Below, piece after piece: positions 16,252-24,853 of a stretch of 24,916 nt of DNA; position 1 is the stretch's first letter, and each line of letters begins with the position of its first letter. Origin of the DNA: DAOMFM01 sp035429825 (GTDB taxonomy: Bacteria; Acidobacteriota; Blastocatellia; UBA7656; JADIYM01); NCBI GenBank assembly GCA_044224215.1, contig JBGAKX010000059.1:1-24916 (forward strand), read 5' to 3'. The notes under the pieces are model-generated. The model was given only the letters and a program-made list of their open reading frames with translations, ran no database searches and had not been told where the DNA came from. Made by a program: the position numbers and the translations under genes.

Positions 16252-18047
16252 TGCGCGGTTCGGTCGGTCGTGTCGTCCTGACGGTCTTCTTTGTCGCGAT
16301 GCTCGTTTCGCCGCTCGTCATAAAGCGCGTGTGGTACTCGGACCTGGCGACACCTGACGCCGCCGCGGCGGCCGAATCGCTCAAGCGCAACGGCTTTCGT
16401 CTCGACGACGTGTCTCGTGCCGCAGGCGTGAACTTCGTCCACTCCGCGCCGACGCTCGATGCAAAGCTCGACCACATCATGCCGCAGGTGGCTTCGATGG
16501 GCGCCGGCGTCGCCGTCGTGGACTATGACCGCGATGGATGGCCGGATCTCTACGTCACGAACAGCGGCGAAGGCAGCCGGAACGCGCTCTTTCGGAACAA
16601 GTCCGACGGGACGTTCGAAGACGTGGCGCAGTCGCTCGGCATCGCCGACGTCAACCAGCCGGGAACCGGGGTGTCGATGGGCTCGGTCTGGGGCGACTAC
16701 GACAACGACGGCTACGAGGACCTGTTCCTATACAAGTGGGGCCGGCCCGAGCTGTTTCACAACGACAATGGCCGCGGGTTCACTCGCGTGACCGACACGG
16801 CAGGCCTCCCGGCCTGGGTCAATGCAAACTCGGCTGTCTGGCTCGACTACGACCGCGACGGCATGCTCGACCTGTATCTCGGCGGCTACTATGGCGAGAA
16901 CATCGACCTCTGGCACCTCGCGACGACGCGGATCATGCCTGAGAGCTTCGAGTACGCGCGCAACGGCGGCCGCAAGTACATATTCCACAACCTCGGCGGC
17001 GGCAGATTCGAAGACGCCACGGCACGACTGGGTCTCGACAGCCACCGATGGGCGCTCGCCGCCTCGGCGGCGGACCTGCTTGGCACCGGCTATCCCGATC
17101 TGTTCATCGCCAACGACTACGGTGTGTCCGAGTTGTTCGCGAATCGGGCGGGCGCGAAATTCGAGGAGGTCGGCGAGCGCACCGGCGTCGGATTCGCGCC
17201 GAAGAGCGGGATGAACGTCGCTTTCGCGGACATCTTCAACCAGGGCCGCTTCTCGGTCTACGTGACGAACATCTCCGAAGAAGGCGTGCTCGTCCAGGGA
17301 AACAATCTGTGGGTCCCGGTCGACGGCACCAGCGGCGACTCCCTGAAGTACAAGAACCTCGCGGGCGAGCTCGGCGTGGAGCTCGGCGGATGGAGCTTCG
17401 GCGCGCAGTTCGGCGATCTCAACAACGACGGCGCGCTCGACCTGTACGTAGCCAACGGATACGTGTCGGCCGAGAAGGGAACCGATTACTGGTACGACTT
17501 CTCAAAGATCGCTGGCGGCAACAGCACGATCATCTCGGACGCCGCGAACTGGCCGCCGATGAAGGGCCGCAGCCTGTCGGGCTACCAGCACAAGCGCGTC
17601 TGGCTGAACGATGGCGCGGGCGGATTCCGCGAGGTCGGGCAGCAGGTCGGCGCGACGGACGTGCACGACGGCCGAGCGGTTGCGATGGCGGACCTGTGGA
17701 ACCGCGGCGTGCTGGACGTGATCGTCGCAAACCAGCGCGGACCGCTCGTGATCTACAAGAACACAGCAGATCCCGCCAACAACTGGGTCGAGTTCGCCCT
17801 CGTGGGCAGCGTCAGCAACCGCAGCGCAGTCGGTGCATCGGTGCGCGTGTTCTGGAACGGTCAGCAGCAACTGCAGGAGGTGTCGGGCGGCAGCGGATTC
17901 TGCGCGCAGAACGACCGCCGCCTTCATTTCGGTCTCGGAACCGCCAGAGCCATCGACCGTGTTGAGATCCGATGGCCGTCCGGCAAGGTCCAGACGCTCG
18001 AGAACGTCGCGGCGAATACAATCCACGTAGTTCAGGAGTCGTCGTGA
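16251..18047 (+). CDS. CRTAC1-family FG-GAP/ASPIC-UnbV repeat protein
   Basis: This is a 598-residue exported protein. An N-terminal hydrophobic segment (about residues 5-25, after Met-Arg) is an uncleaved anchor or signal peptide. The body is a chain of FG-GAP/VCBS-type beta-propeller repeats with calcium-binding Asp loops: DYDRDGWPD near 90, DYDNDGYED near 149, DYDRDGMLD near 199 and DLNNDGALD near 389. The C-terminal 80 residues form an ASPIC/UnbV domain (SNRSAVGASVRV, then GGSGFCAQNDRRLHFGLG, then EIRWPSG). The ATG at 16251 has GGAGG nine bases upstream. Function is unknown for the family; CRTAC1 proteins are thought to bind calcium or mediate extracellular interactions. It is followed, with one base of overlap, by an RnfD-like membrane gene, and a second CRTAC1 gene comes next. 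Confidence 0.93.
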   Translation: MRGSVGRVVLTVFFVAMLVSPLVIKRVWYSDLATPDAAAAAESLKRNGFRLDDVSRAAGVNFVHSAPTLDAKLDHIMPQVASMGAGVAVVDYDRDGWPDLYVTNSGEGSRNALFRNKSDGTFEDVAQSLGIADVNQPGTGVSMGSVWGDYDNDGYEDLFLYKWGRPELFHNDNGRGFTRVTDTAGLPAWVNANSAVWLDYDRDGMLDLYLGGYYGENIDLWHLATTRIMPESFEYARNGGRKYIFHNLGGGRFEDATARLGLDSHRWALAASAADLLGTGYPDLFIANDYGVSELFANRAGAKFEEVGERTGVGFAPKSGMNVAFADIFNQGRFSVYVTNISEEGVLVQGNNLWVPVDGTSGDSLKYKNLAGELGVELGGWSFGAQFGDLNNDGALDLYVANGYVSAEKGTDYWYDFSKIAGGNSTIISDAANWPPMKGRSLSGYQHKRVWLNDGAGGFREVGQQVGATDVHDGRAVAMADLWNRGVLDVIVANQRGPLVIYKNTADPANNWVEFALVGSVSNRSAVGASVRVFWNGQQQLQEVSGGSGFCAQNDRRLHFGLGTARAIDRVEIRWPSGKVQTLENVAANTIHVVQESS

Positions 18048-18916
18048 TGCAGGAGATCGCCACAGCATCAGACGCGGCACCGTCGGTTGTCGCCGCACGG
18101 CCGACGTGGCAGCGTGCGCTCGACAGCCGGTTCACGCCGCCGATTCTGATCACGCTCATACTGCTCGCCGGGCACCTTTCCTTTGGAATTCTCGAAAGCT
18201 GGCAGCGGACACTTCTCGCCATCGCGACCGCGTTCGTCGTCGAGTTGACGCTTGGGCGACTGATCACGGGTTCGTGGCCTCATCCCGCGAGCGCCTACAT
18301 CACGGGCATCAGCGTGGGCATCCTCATCCGGTCGCCTGCGTACTGGCCGTATGCCCTGTGCAGCGCGCTGTCGATCACGTCCAAGTACGTTCTTCGCCTG
18401 AAGGACCGGCATATCTGGAATCCGTCGAACTTCGGCATCTGTGCGATGCTGTTCCTCGCGCCGTTCGTCGTTGCGAGCCTGAGCGTTCAGTGGGGCAACA
18501 ACTACTGGCCGATGGTGGTGATCTGGATTCTCGGCTCGATCATCATCGCGCGGCTCAAGCGATTTCACATCAGCGCGACGTACGTCGTGTGCTTCCTGCT
18601 GTTCGCGGGGGTGCGCGCGATGATCACGGGCCATCCGTACGAGGCCGAGGTCGCGCCGATCACCGGCCCGATGTACCAGTTGTACGTGTTCTTCATGATC
18701 ACCGATCCAAAGACCACGGTCCGGCCGCGATGGGGCCAATGTGCGGTCGCGGCGTCGGTGGCGTTCGTCGAGATGCTGTACCGCCTGAACGAGAACGTCC
18801 ACGCGCCGTACTACGCGCTGTTCATCGTCGGACCTGCGGCGCTGTTGATCGAGATGTGGTGGGCGAGCCGCAAGGCTGCGAACATCGAGGAACCCGCGGA
18901 GCCTGCGCAGGCGTAA
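18047..18916 (+). CDS. RnfD/NqrB-like integral membrane protein
   Basis: The 289-residue protein has eight or nine predicted membrane spans and matches the NQR2/RnfD/RnfE family. Diagnostic stretches are SAYITGISVGILIR (82-95), IWNPSNFGICAML (123-135) and FFMITDPKTTVRPRWG (215-230). In Rnf and Na+-NQR complexes this subunit carries covalently bound FMN on a Thr/Ser in an SGAT-type motif; I see no such motif here, so covalent flavin attachment is doubtful. No other rnf or nqr genes lie nearby. The ATG at 18047 overlaps the preceding stop (TGATG), with AGGAG eight bases upstream, so it is translationally coupled to the CRTAC1 gene. It may act as a quinone- or flavin-linked partner or an anchor for the flanking propeller proteins. 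That role is inference. Confidence 0.88.
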   Translation: MQEIATASDAAPSVVAARPTWQRALDSRFTPPILITLILLAGHLSFGILESWQRTLLAIATAFVVELTLGRLITGSWPHPASAYITGISVGILIRSPAYWPYALCSALSITSKYVLRLKDRHIWNPSNFGICAMLFLAPFVVASLSVQWGNNYWPMVVIWILGSIIIARLKRFHISATYVVCFLLFAGVRAMITGHPYEAEVAPITGPMYQLYVFFMITDPKTTVRPRWGQCAVAASVAFVEMLYRLNENVHAPYYALFIVGPAALLIEMWWASRKAANIEEPAEPAQA

Positions 18917-18942
18917 CGGAACACGAACGAGGGGGTGGCGGT

Positions 18943-20751
18943 GTGACTCGGAGAACGGCGAGGATGCTTGCAGTCGCGGTGCTCGGCGCGTTGATCGCGC
19001 TTGCAACGGCGGGATGTTCCGATCCGGAACCGGCGAGCGGCGGCAGGGGCGACGGCGGCGCGACGGGCGCACCCGACGCTCAGGGAGACGCGTCGCAGAC
19101 GGCCACGCAAGTCCAGGGCGTGGACGCCACGGCGGCGACCGGACCGCTCGCGTTCACCGACGTTACGGAGGCGGCCGGCATTCGCTTCAAGCACGACAGC
19201 GGCGCGTTCGGGAAGAAGTATCTGCCCGAGACGATGGGGTCGGGCTGTGCGTTCATCGACTACGACGCAGACGGCTGGCAGGACATCCTCCTCGTCAATT
19301 CGACCGGATGGCCCGAGCGCAAAGGCGCGCGGAGCACGTCGGCCCTCTACCGCAACAACCACGACGGGACGTTCACCGATGTCACCGCTGCTGCCGGTCT
19401 CGCGGCGCCGATGTACGGCCTGGGGTGCGCCGTCGGCGACTATGACGGCGACGGTCTCGACGACGTCTACATCACGACGCTCGGACTGAACCACCTCTTC
19501 CGGAATCTCGGCGGCGGCCGGTTTGCCGATGTCACGTCAAAGGCCGGCGTTGGCGACCAGGGATTCTCGACCAGTGCGGCGTGGCTCGACTTCGATCGGG
19601 ACGGCGCGCTCGATCTCTTCGTCTGCAACTATGTCGACTGGTCGGTCGCGGGCGACATTCGCTGCTCGCTCGACGGAAAGACGAAGTCGTACTGCACGCC
19701 CGAGCTCTACAAGGGCCAGAGCCCGACGCTCTATCGCAACCGCGGCAATGGGACGTTCGAGGACGTCACCAGGAAGTCGAAACTGTTCGACCCGGGCTGC
19801 AAGGCACTCGGCGTCGCAGTCATCGACTATGACGGCGATGGCCGGCCCGACCTGTTCGTCGCCAACGACACGCAGCCGAACAGGCTCTATCGCAACAACG
19901 GCGATGGAACGTTTGGCGACGTGGCCGTCGAGGCGGGCGTCGCGTTCAGCCAGGACGGCCGGCCGCGCGCGGGAATGGGCTGCGATGCGGGCGATTTCAA
20001 CGGCTCGGGCCGCGAGGGGCTCGTGCTTGGCAACTTCTCGAAGGAGATGATGTCGCTCTACACGAACGACGGGTCGGGGCTGTTCACGGACGAGGCGCCG
20101 TCCACGGTCGTCGGCCGCTCGTCGGCACCGTATCTGACGTTCGCGGCGTTCTTCTTCGATTACGATCTCGACGGCCAGCTCGACGTGTTTGCCTCGAACG
20201 GCCACGTCTCGGACGACATCGCCGTCGTTCAGCCGCAGACGAGGTACGCACAGCCGGCGCTTGTCTTTCACAATGTGGGCGGCGGGAAGTTCGAGGACGC
20301 GAGCGCCAGACTCGGGTCCGCAATCCAGAAGCCGGTCGTCGGTCGAGGCGCCGCGTATGGCGACATCGACAACGACGGCGATCTCGATCTCGTGCTCATG
20401 GAGAACAACGGCCCTGCGCGCGTGTTGCGAAACGACGGGGGCAACCGCAACAACGTGCTCAGGATGCGGCTCATCGGCGGCTCGTCGAACCGCGATGCGA
20501 TCGGGGCCATCGTCACCGTCAAGACGTCATCGGGTCTGACCGTGCGGCGCTCGGTCAAGTCCGGCTCGAGCTACTGCTCGCAGAGCGAGCTGCCGCTCAC
20601 GTTTGGGCTTGGTCAGAACGACAAGGCCGCGTCGGTCGAGATCCGCTGGCCGAGCGGGCGCGCCGAGACGTACAACGACATGCCCGCGAACCTGGCGCTC
20701 GTCGTGCAGGAGGCCGGCGGCGTGCTTTCGGGCGAGCCGATCAAGCGGTAG
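18943..20751 (+). CDS. CRTAC1-family FG-GAP/ASPIC-UnbV lipoprotein
   Basis: This 602-residue protein starts with a basic, hydrophobic leader ending in ATAGCSD, a plausible lipobox with Cys25, so it is probably a lipidated envelope protein. A low-complexity Gly/Ala/Asp linker (about 28-65) follows. FG-GAP-like repeats with calcium loops come next: DYDADGWQD near 106, DYDGDGLDD near 166, DFDRDGALD near 216, DYDGDGRPD near 295, DYDLDGQLD near 406 and DIDNDGDLD near 474. The C-terminus is an ASPIC/UnbV domain (SNRDAIGAIVTV, then SGSSYCSQSELPLTFGLGQ). The GTG at 18943 has a G-rich ribosome site (GAGGGGGT) just upstream; an ATG at 18964 would shorten the leader. It lies 26 bases after the RnfD-like gene. 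Like its paralogue at 16251 it has a Cys in the ASPIC motif. Confidence 0.92.
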   Translation: MTRRTARMLAVAVLGALIALATAGCSDPEPASGGRGDGGATGAPDAQGDASQTATQVQGVDATAATGPLAFTDVTEAAGIRFKHDSGAFGKKYLPETMGSGCAFIDYDADGWQDILLVNSTGWPERKGARSTSALYRNNHDGTFTDVTAAAGLAAPMYGLGCAVGDYDGDGLDDVYITTLGLNHLFRNLGGGRFADVTSKAGVGDQGFSTSAAWLDFDRDGALDLFVCNYVDWSVAGDIRCSLDGKTKSYCTPELYKGQSPTLYRNRGNGTFEDVTRKSKLFDPGCKALGVAVIDYDGDGRPDLFVANDTQPNRLYRNNGDGTFGDVAVEAGVAFSQDGRPRAGMGCDAGDFNGSGREGLVLGNFSKEMMSLYTNDGSGLFTDEAPSTVVGRSSAPYLTFAAFFFDYDLDGQLDVFASNGHVSDDIAVVQPQTRYAQPALVFHNVGGGKFEDASARLGSAIQKPVVGRGAAYGDIDNDGDLDLVLMENNGPARVLRNDGGNRNNVLRMRLIGGSSNRDAIGAIVTVKTSSGLTVRRSVKSGSSYCSQSELPLTFGLGQNDKAASVEIRWPSGRAETYNDMPANLALVVQEAGGVLSGEPIKR

Positions 20752-20758
20752 GCGCGCG

Positions 20759-22351
20759 TCAACGCGCAGCGAGCCTGCGGCGACGCATTCCGGACCCGCC
20801 GGCTTCGACGAGACGCACGAGGTCACGGGCCAGATCATCCGATACGCCAAGCTTTGCCGCGCCGCGCACGACGTCCTCGAGATCGACGCCGTACCAGTTG
20901 TCCTTTGACGGGTCGCAGAGCCCTGCAACGTTCGTCGAATCGACGGCGCAGGCAATCGAGCGTTCAAACCGGCCGGAAGCGGCGAATGCCTTGCCGGTGT
21001 GCACACGGCGTACTGCGGCGTGAAGTCCGCGCGTGAAGCGCTCGCGATCCAGCGCGAGAAACCGGCTCGGCGTCGCCGGCGCGTCGAGTCGCCGCGCCGT
21101 CTCGGAGAAGCTCGCCGCGGCAAAGTAGAACATCGACAACGGAGCAAAGACCTCGAAATCCCGCATCGCGGCAAAGCACGCGCCGACGTACCTGGCGGTG
21201 TGGTCGGCTTCGTCGAGCGTGATGCGGCCGATCTCGGCGAGACTGGCGCCGAACCGATCGGTGCCCCAGTCGCGCTCGACCGCCCGGCCGATCCTCTCGA
21301 TGCCGAGCAGGGTGAGTGGCATGCCGGTGCTGAAGAGCGGATCGACGAATGCGGAGCACGATGGCAGGAGAATCCAGCCATCGCCGCAGGCCGCCGACGT
21401 GCGGTAGGACGGGCGCGGTGCGTACGAGAATTCGCGGATGGCTCGCGCGCCGGCAAACTGCGCCCGGACGGTCGGGTAGCGAGCGAGGAATCGATGCCAC
21501 GCCGGCTCGCCGTCTGACAGTTGCAGATCGGCGGCGAGGCGACGCGTGACCGAGATTCCCGCGCTCGTCACGCCATTGTCAAACCTGAGCACCCACATCC
21601 AGCCGCCATCGAACACGTGGTGGACCGCGGCGTCGTCGAGCGGATACGGAGGGACCGCATCGACGGCGTACTGCGGCATCGCGTCGCATCGCTCGACGTC
21701 CACGAAGTGCGAGAACAGCGTCTCGGTTGGAGGAAGGGTCGGCAACGGAGCTTCCGCGAGCCGCAATGCACGGGACATGAATCCCCGGGGACCGGTCGCA
21801 TCGACGACAAGCCGCGTACGGACGCTGAACGCCGCGCCGTCGCGCGTTCCCGAAAGCCGCGCTCCGCCGGACGGTTCGGGCTCGAAGCGGTCGAGCACGA
21901 CGCTCTCGGCGAGCTCGGCGCCGCGCTCGACGGCGTGCCGCACGAGAAAGTGATCGACGTCGGCACGCAGCCAGTGGGTATCCGCGACGTCGTCGTTCGG
22001 GCTTGCGGCGACAAGCAGTTGGTTCGCTCGCCGCGGCGCGACGGAATACTCGCGGCCGGACGCGTGGTGAAAGAAGGTGAATCCGCGCTTCAGACCTCGT
22101 ATCACGTCAGGGTACGTCCGGCGCCATGCTCCGTAGCTCGTCAGCGGTGCGACGGCGGGAAGGTCGTACCGGTCGGCGAGCTCTTCGATGAGCAGGTTCA
22201 TGAGCGGCGAGGTCGATTCGCCGATCGCGAACCGCGGATGGCGGCCGCGTTCGACGAGCACGACCGATCGACCGAGCTGCCGCAGAACCATGGCGAGCAG
22301 CGACCCGCCGAAGCCCGATCCGACGATCGCGACATCGAAATCAGCCTTCAC
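20759..22351 (-). CDS. Flavin-dependent monooxygenase, tryptophan-halogenase-like
   Basis: The 530-residue protein has an FAD-binding Rossmann motif GSGFGG (residues 11-16), Glu34 for the ribose, GESTSP (44-49), VVDATGPRG (182-190) and SAFVDPLFSTGMPL (333-346), the pattern of flavin-dependent halogenases and their relatives. The candidate catalytic lysine region GLKRGFTFF has Lys88. The halogenase hallmark WxWxIP is changed to WMWVLR (251-256), so chlorination or bromination is uncertain and a hydroxylase, epoxidase or dehydrogenase role is equally possible. The GTG start at 22351 overlaps the upstream radical SAM gene by 11 bases and has AAGGAA about seven bases before it. It ends seven bases from the convergent CRTAC1 gene, with no terminator visible. 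No flavin reductase is nearby. Confidence 0.87.
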   Translation of the reverse strand: MKADFDVAIVGSGFGGSLLAMVLRQLGRSVVLVERGRHPRFAIGESTSPLMNLLIEELADRYDLPAVAPLTSYGAWRRTYPDVIRGLKRGFTFFHHASGREYSVAPRRANQLLVAASPNDDVADTHWLRADVDHFLVRHAVERGAELAESVVLDRFEPEPSGGARLSGTRDGAAFSVRTRLVVDATGPRGFMSRALRLAEAPLPTLPPTETLFSHFVDVERCDAMPQYAVDAVPPYPLDDAAVHHVFDGGWMWVLRFDNGVTSAGISVTRRLAADLQLSDGEPAWHRFLARYPTVRAQFAGARAIREFSYAPRPSYRTSAACGDGWILLPSCSAFVDPLFSTGMPLTLLGIERIGRAVERDWGTDRFGASLAEIGRITLDEADHTARYVGACFAAMRDFEVFAPLSMFYFAAASFSETARRLDAPATPSRFLALDRERFTRGLHAAVRRVHTGKAFAASGRFERSIACAVDSTNVAGLCDPSKDNWYGVDLEDVVRGAAKLGVSDDLARDLVRLVEAGGSGMRRRRLAAR

Positions 22352-23312
22352 GATTGGTTCCTTGCGCCGGCCGGCACGCGCGGCACGGTACTTCCGGCGA
22401 AACGCGTTGCTCGAGGTTCATTCGTGCCAGTCGTTCTGCCCGCGCCGGTCCGCACGCGCACACGAACGTTCGCTCGACGTCCCACAGATCGGCGAACACG
22501 CGCATCCGGCCGCGACCGACACCGTAGCCAATCACATGTTCGAGGGACCGGATGTCGGGAGGGCTGAACGCGTCGCCGAGCGCCTCCATCGCCCCGTTGC
22601 CGCCGCGCGTCGGGATGACCGTGCACGCGGTCGCGCCCGATTCGACGGCGAAATCGATCGAGCGGCACGCCCACTCGATGCCCTCTTCCTCGGTCGTGAA
22701 AGGCGGGCGAAGCATGAGGAACACGCGCAGGCTCATTCCTTCGCGATCGAGAAACTCCGCCGACTGGACGAACGAATCGAGCGTCATGCCCTTGTTGAGC
22801 CGTTCGAGGACACCGGGCTGAATCGTCTCGAGCCCGATCGCGACTTCGAGCGTGCGCCCGTCGAGCGCATCGCGGAACCGACGCGCCCGCTCGCCGAGAA
22901 ACACCGGATGGCACTCGACGATCACCCGCTCGACGTCTCCGAGTTCGCGCACGATGTCGTCGTAGTCGTCCGGCGGAATGGCGTTCGGGTCAAAGAAGCT
23001 GCCGGCGTTGTAGAGCTTCACCTGTACCGCGTCAGGAACCTCGGAGAGCGCGGCGCGGATCTGCGCGGCAATCGCGCCAGGCGGCACGGGGTCGTCGAGT
23101 GTGTTGCGCCACAGGTCGCAGAAGACGCACTTGAGCGGGCACTCGCGATTCGTGATCAGGATCACTGCCGTCGGAACGAGGCGGCCGTCGGCGCCGATCT
23201 CCTCTTCGCGCAGAACGGCGTATGGCGTGAACGGGTCGAGCGCGGTCTTTGGTCCACGTCGCGCAAGCACCCACGCGTTGCGCGCCCGCACGCCGTCCGG
23301 GTACGCGCTCAC
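22341..23312 (-). CDS. Radical SAM protein of unknown substrate
   Basis: This is a 323-residue radical SAM enzyme with the cluster motif Cys58-x3-Cys62-x2-Cys65 in NRECPLKCVFCDLWRN. It has Elp3/MiaB-like barrel features: KLYNAGSFFDPNAI, ECHPVF, GLETIQPGVLERLNKGM and LRPPF. Four further cysteines at the C-terminus (285, 287, 310, 313) could ligate an auxiliary cluster or zinc. The GTG start at 23312 forms a GTGA overlap with the stop of the asparagine-synthetase-like gene. A longer reading to 23441 would be wholly inside that gene and has no support. Tight overlaps on both sides place it in the middle of a three-gene operon. The substrate and reaction are unknown. Confidence 0.88.
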   Translation of the reverse strand: MSAYPDGVRARNAWVLARRGPKTALDPFTPYAVLREEEIGADGRLVPTAVILITNRECPLKCVFCDLWRNTLDDPVPPGAIAAQIRAALSEVPDAVQVKLYNAGSFFDPNAIPPDDYDDIVRELGDVERVIVECHPVFLGERARRFRDALDGRTLEVAIGLETIQPGVLERLNKGMTLDSFVQSAEFLDREGMSLRVFLMLRPPFTTEEEGIEWACRSIDFAVESGATACTVIPTRGGNGAMEALGDAFSPPDIRSLEHVIGYGVGRGRMRVFADLWDVERTFVCACGPARAERLARMNLEQRVSPEVPCRACRPAQGTNREG

Positions 23313-24697
23313 GCGAGCGGGATCGCGCGCGCTCCCGACACATCGTTGCCCGAGCGGCGCTCCGCATCCCACGCGACGTTCAGGCGCTCCTCCCATTGGC
23401 GAAGGAAGACCTGCCGGCACCACGCCTTTCCGACGCGCCACCGGGCGTACGACTCGCCGCCTGCGCCTTCCTGGAAACGGCGCTTCGGGAACGCCGGAAT
23501 CTCTATCCCGGCAACGGCCCGGACGCCTCGCCCCACGATTTCGGCCTTCATGTCGTAGAGGCGTTCAACCGAACCGCCGGCTATTCGTTCGAACGGAATC
23601 GCGAGTGCGGCCGCGATCGCCGATCGCGACGTGTACGGCGAGAATGCGTCGAAGCCGAACCGCGCGGCGGGCGCATACGTGCGCACGTACGACCGCGAAA
23701 GCCCGCCCGAGTACGGAGCGCTGTGTTTGAGCGCGTCCACGCCCCAGCCTTCGTGGTAGAGCAGCGGGTTGTTGAGCACGCTCGAGATCGTGAGATCCGA
23801 GTCCTCGAGCGGGTACGACTTCAGGTTCTCGTCGCCTCCGTCGCCGTCGAGCAGATACCGGAGCGACGGATACCGCTCGCGGATGCCCGCCAGCAGACGA
23901 ATCGCAACCGCGGCGCACTCGACGTCGAGCGCGTGGTAGTCCTCGATCGTACGGATCGCGTCCGCGAGGTCGAGGCTGTCCGATGTTGCCGAGATGACTT
24001 CGAGACTGTCCTCGCAGCCAATCGCCGCGAGCGCCTCGCGGGCCTGGCGCGCGTCAGCGCCGTTGCCGAGGTCCAGCGTGAACGCGCGCAGACAGCCGGG
24101 ATTGCGGCCGGCGCGCTCGAGCGCAAGGCGTGCGAGCGCGAACGTCGACGCGCTGTCGAGACCTCCCGAATACGCGACCGCGATGGGTTCGCCGTCGGGT
24201 ACCGTCGCCAGCCATGCCTCAAGCGCAGAGAGGGCAGCAGATACGTACCGTGCGCCAAGCTCGTCGAGGTCCAGCGGTCCGCAACCGATTTCGGGCGAGA
24301 AGAACCTCGTCAATCGCGGTGACGGATCCGGGCAGCCAACCTGTTCGATTTCGACCAGGTAGTGAGCCGGCACCATGCGCGTGTACGACGGATCGAACTG
24401 CCAGCCGATGCGCTGATCGACGCACCACTCGAAAATCCTGTCGATGCGGTCACTCGTGACGAGAAACGGACCGTGGTACATCTTCGCGACGAAGTACCTG
24501 AGCGGAACGCCGATCGTGCGCGCAAGCCGGACGACGTTCTGTTCGCGTCCGCACGCGGCAAAGTGGCCGTCGCCGTGTCCGAGCGCCAGTGCGTCGCCAC
24601 GCTCGACGGCGCTCTCGATGGAAGGAAGCGTAGTGCCGGCGAGCCCCGACGCGCGGGCTCCCAGCAGGTCGACGAATCGTTCAACACCGGTCAGCAT
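23309..24697 (-). CDS. Asparagine-synthetase-like ATP-dependent amide-forming enzyme
   Basis: The 462-residue protein has a C-terminal asparagine synthase-type ATP pyrophosphatase domain: the PP-loop AVAYSGGLDSAS (around residues 174-185) and LLDGDGGDENL (around 280-290) align with AsnB's SGGLDSS and GxGGDE motifs. The N-terminal 140 residues look like a relic of the glutaminase domain (GHGDGHFAACGREQNVV, then PLRYFVAKMYHGPFLV), but there is no catalytic Cys at position 2, so ammonia cannot come from glutamine here. Such proteins often join a carboxylate to another amine, as in beta-lactam synthetase or lasso peptide cyclases. The ATG at 24697 has no ribosome site but lies six bases from a -10-like box, suggesting a leaderless message. 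It leads the operon with the radical SAM and halogenase-like genes. The product is unknown. Confidence 0.87.
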   Translation of the reverse strand: MLTGVERFVDLLGARASGLAGTTLPSIESAVERGDALALGHGDGHFAACGREQNVVRLARTIGVPLRYFVAKMYHGPFLVTSDRIDRIFEWCVDQRIGWQFDPSYTRMVPAHYLVEIEQVGCPDPSPRLTRFFSPEIGCGPLDLDELGARYVSAALSALEAWLATVPDGEPIAVAYSGGLDSASTFALARLALERAGRNPGCLRAFTLDLGNGADARQAREALAAIGCEDSLEVISATSDSLDLADAIRTIEDYHALDVECAAVAIRLLAGIRERYPSLRYLLDGDGGDENLKSYPLEDSDLTISSVLNNPLLYHEGWGVDALKHSAPYSGGLSRSYVRTYAPAARFGFDAFSPYTSRSAIAAALAIPFERIAGGSVERLYDMKAEIVGRGVRAVAGIEIPAFPKRRFQEGAGGESYARWRVGKAWCRQVFLRQWEERLNVAWDAERRSGNDVSGARAIPLA

Positions 24698-24703
24698 GCG
24701 CGC

Positions 24704-24709
24704 AGGATA
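24704..24709 (-). promoter_or_regulatory. Candidate -10 box for leaderless AsnB-like operon mRNA
   Basis: On the minus strand TATCCT is followed by six bases (GCGCGC) and the ATG at 24697, so transcription would start on the A of the start codon. No Shine-Dalgarno sequence and no -35 of note are present. Confidence 0.4.
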
Positions 24710-24853
24710 GCAGAAAACGCACACCGCCTACCCAGCCATAATTCGAGCGAATCGCGTTCGTGTCCGCCTGGTGTGGAATCATCGTCGCGTCGGCGTACGC
24801 CGCGGTTCCCGGCCTTGGAACCCCATCGGCTCGAAGCGATGGTCTCAGACCGA

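Noticed and set aside
18106..18942. Upstream in-frame extension of the second CRTAC1 gene through the RnfD-like gene
   Set aside because: The extension is Arg/His-rich shadow sequence in another frame of the RnfD-like gene. The lipoprotein leader beginning at 18943 marks the real start.
23313..23441. Longer N-terminus for the radical SAM protein
   Set aside because: These codons lie entirely within the AsnB-like gene in another frame. The GTGA overlap at 23312 gives a natural coupled start.
24681..24782. 33-residue minus-strand frame before the AsnB-like gene as a RiPP precursor
   Set aside because: It has no ribosome site, overlaps the AsnB-like start by 17 bases, and contains the candidate promoter of that operon. 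No leader-core pattern is convincing.
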